Positions 19,532 to 19,714 of a stretch of 19,714 bases of DNA are shown here, one piece after another. The notes under the pieces are model-generated. The model was not told the DNA's origin. It searched no databases and worked only from the letters and a program-made list of their open reading frames with translations. Origin of the DNA: UBA57 sp013378375 (GTDB taxonomy: Archaea > Thermoproteota > Nitrososphaeria > Nitrososphaerales > UBA57); contig JACAFT010000019.1 of the NCBI GenBank assembly GCA_013378375.1, forward strand, positions 1 through 19,714. Reading direction: 5' to 3'. The translations under genes were made by a program, and so were the position numbers. The stretch's first letter is position 1. Each line of letters starts with the position of its first letter.

Positions 19532-19714
19532 ATGAACATTGCTGAATTATATGACGGCGTAGGAAACGTCGACATACCTGAAGCAGAAGTAACCGAAGTT
19601 GGCGAAACACGTACAGTTAATACTCGTTTTGGTACAGAAGCACGAGTTGCTGATGTCAAAATTAAGGATGACACTGCTGAAATTACGCTCTCTTTATGGA
19701 ATGATGATATAGAA
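19532..19714 (+). CDS. RPA-like single-stranded DNA-binding protein, N-terminal fragment
   Basis: The gene runs off the window end; 61 codons are visible. The product starts MNIAELYDGVGNVDIPEAEV and continues TRTVNTRFGTEARVADVKI then KDDTAEITLSLWNDDIE. The pattern RfGtearV-x-D-x-x-x-x-D-x-tg-x-I-x-l-x-LWndd is that of archaeal OB-fold ssDNA-binding proteins (RPA/SSB family), which protect ssDNA during replication and repair. A TATA box precedes the ATG. An in-frame comparison with the minus-strand 60-codon frame favours this strand because of the clear OB-fold motif. Confidence 0.88.
   Translation, partial: MNIAELYDGVGNVDIPEAEVTEVGETRTVNTRFGTEARVADVKIKDDTAEITLSLWNDDIE

Noticed and set aside
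19492..19674. 60-codon minus-strand frame at the end of the window
   Set aside because: Shadow of the RPA-like gene, whose OB-fold motif is clear on the plus strand.
1..19714. CRISPR array, insertion sequence or prophage genes
   Set aside because: No repeat-spacer pattern, transposase, integrase or terminal inverted repeats were seen.

Overview
The window is a low-G+C stretch of archaeal chromosome, most likely from the Nitrososphaerota (Thaumarchaeota) or a close relative. The domain is set by deoxyhypusine synthase, an RPA-like OB-fold protein, TATA boxes about 25 bp upstream of start codons (mostly leaderless genes), an ATP-grasp-free kinase-type NAD(P)HX dehydratase, a K+-independent H+-pyrophosphatase and a wHTH/3-TM gene pair of archaeal type. 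The lineage call is an inference from protein style; there is no rRNA here.

Layout. 1-6180 is a housekeeping block: the 5' end of a class IIb aminoacyl-tRNA synthetase (probably AspRS, minus strand), a DUF378 membrane protein, nnrD (minus), the guaB-deoxyhypusine synthase pair, the membrane H+-pyrophosphatase and a tRNA-Cys(GCA) whose D-loop carries about 15 extra bases. 6180-6550 is a gene-poor spacer. 6550-10340 holds small regulators and small proteins: a 46-aa zinc ribbon, a PadR-type regulator, an unrecognised protein, a secreted or anchored small protein, a wHTH plus three-helix membrane protein pair, a YciI-like protein, NAD+ synthase, an AbrB-like protein and a two-helix membrane protein. 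10404-12139 is a tight two-gene operon of an SDR oxidoreductase and an unusual PIN-like plus HExxH metallopeptidase-like protein. 12317-15460 contains small zinc-ribbon and membrane proteins, a class I glutamine amidotransferase, a PPOX-family flavin/F420 protein, and a conserved 50-aa CxxC protein that starts with TTG. 15461-16023 has no convincing gene but carries a palindrome and two foldable, promoter-preceded segments that look like small RNAs. 16024-18228 is an envelope island: three small two-helix proteins and two single-anchor proteins with extracytoplasmic beta domains (one LEA14/WHy-like) that share an N-terminal anchor and an identical style of C-terminal Cys-pair tail. 18324-19123 is a SAM methyltransferase whose N-terminus is out of frame. 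19161-19714 holds a small membrane protein and the start of an RPA-like ssDNA-binding protein.

How the genes work together. Four enzymes make, repair or consume NAD (NnrD, IMP dehydrogenase, deoxyhypusine synthase, NadE), although only guaB and the DHS gene are clearly co-transcribed. The strongest leads for something undescribed are the PIN/metallopeptidase fusion, the envelope island with its shared CKE[VI] tail, the tRNA-Cys D-loop insertion, and several strong hairpins in AT-rich intergenic DNA (7630, 12146, 15577, 15674, 17561).
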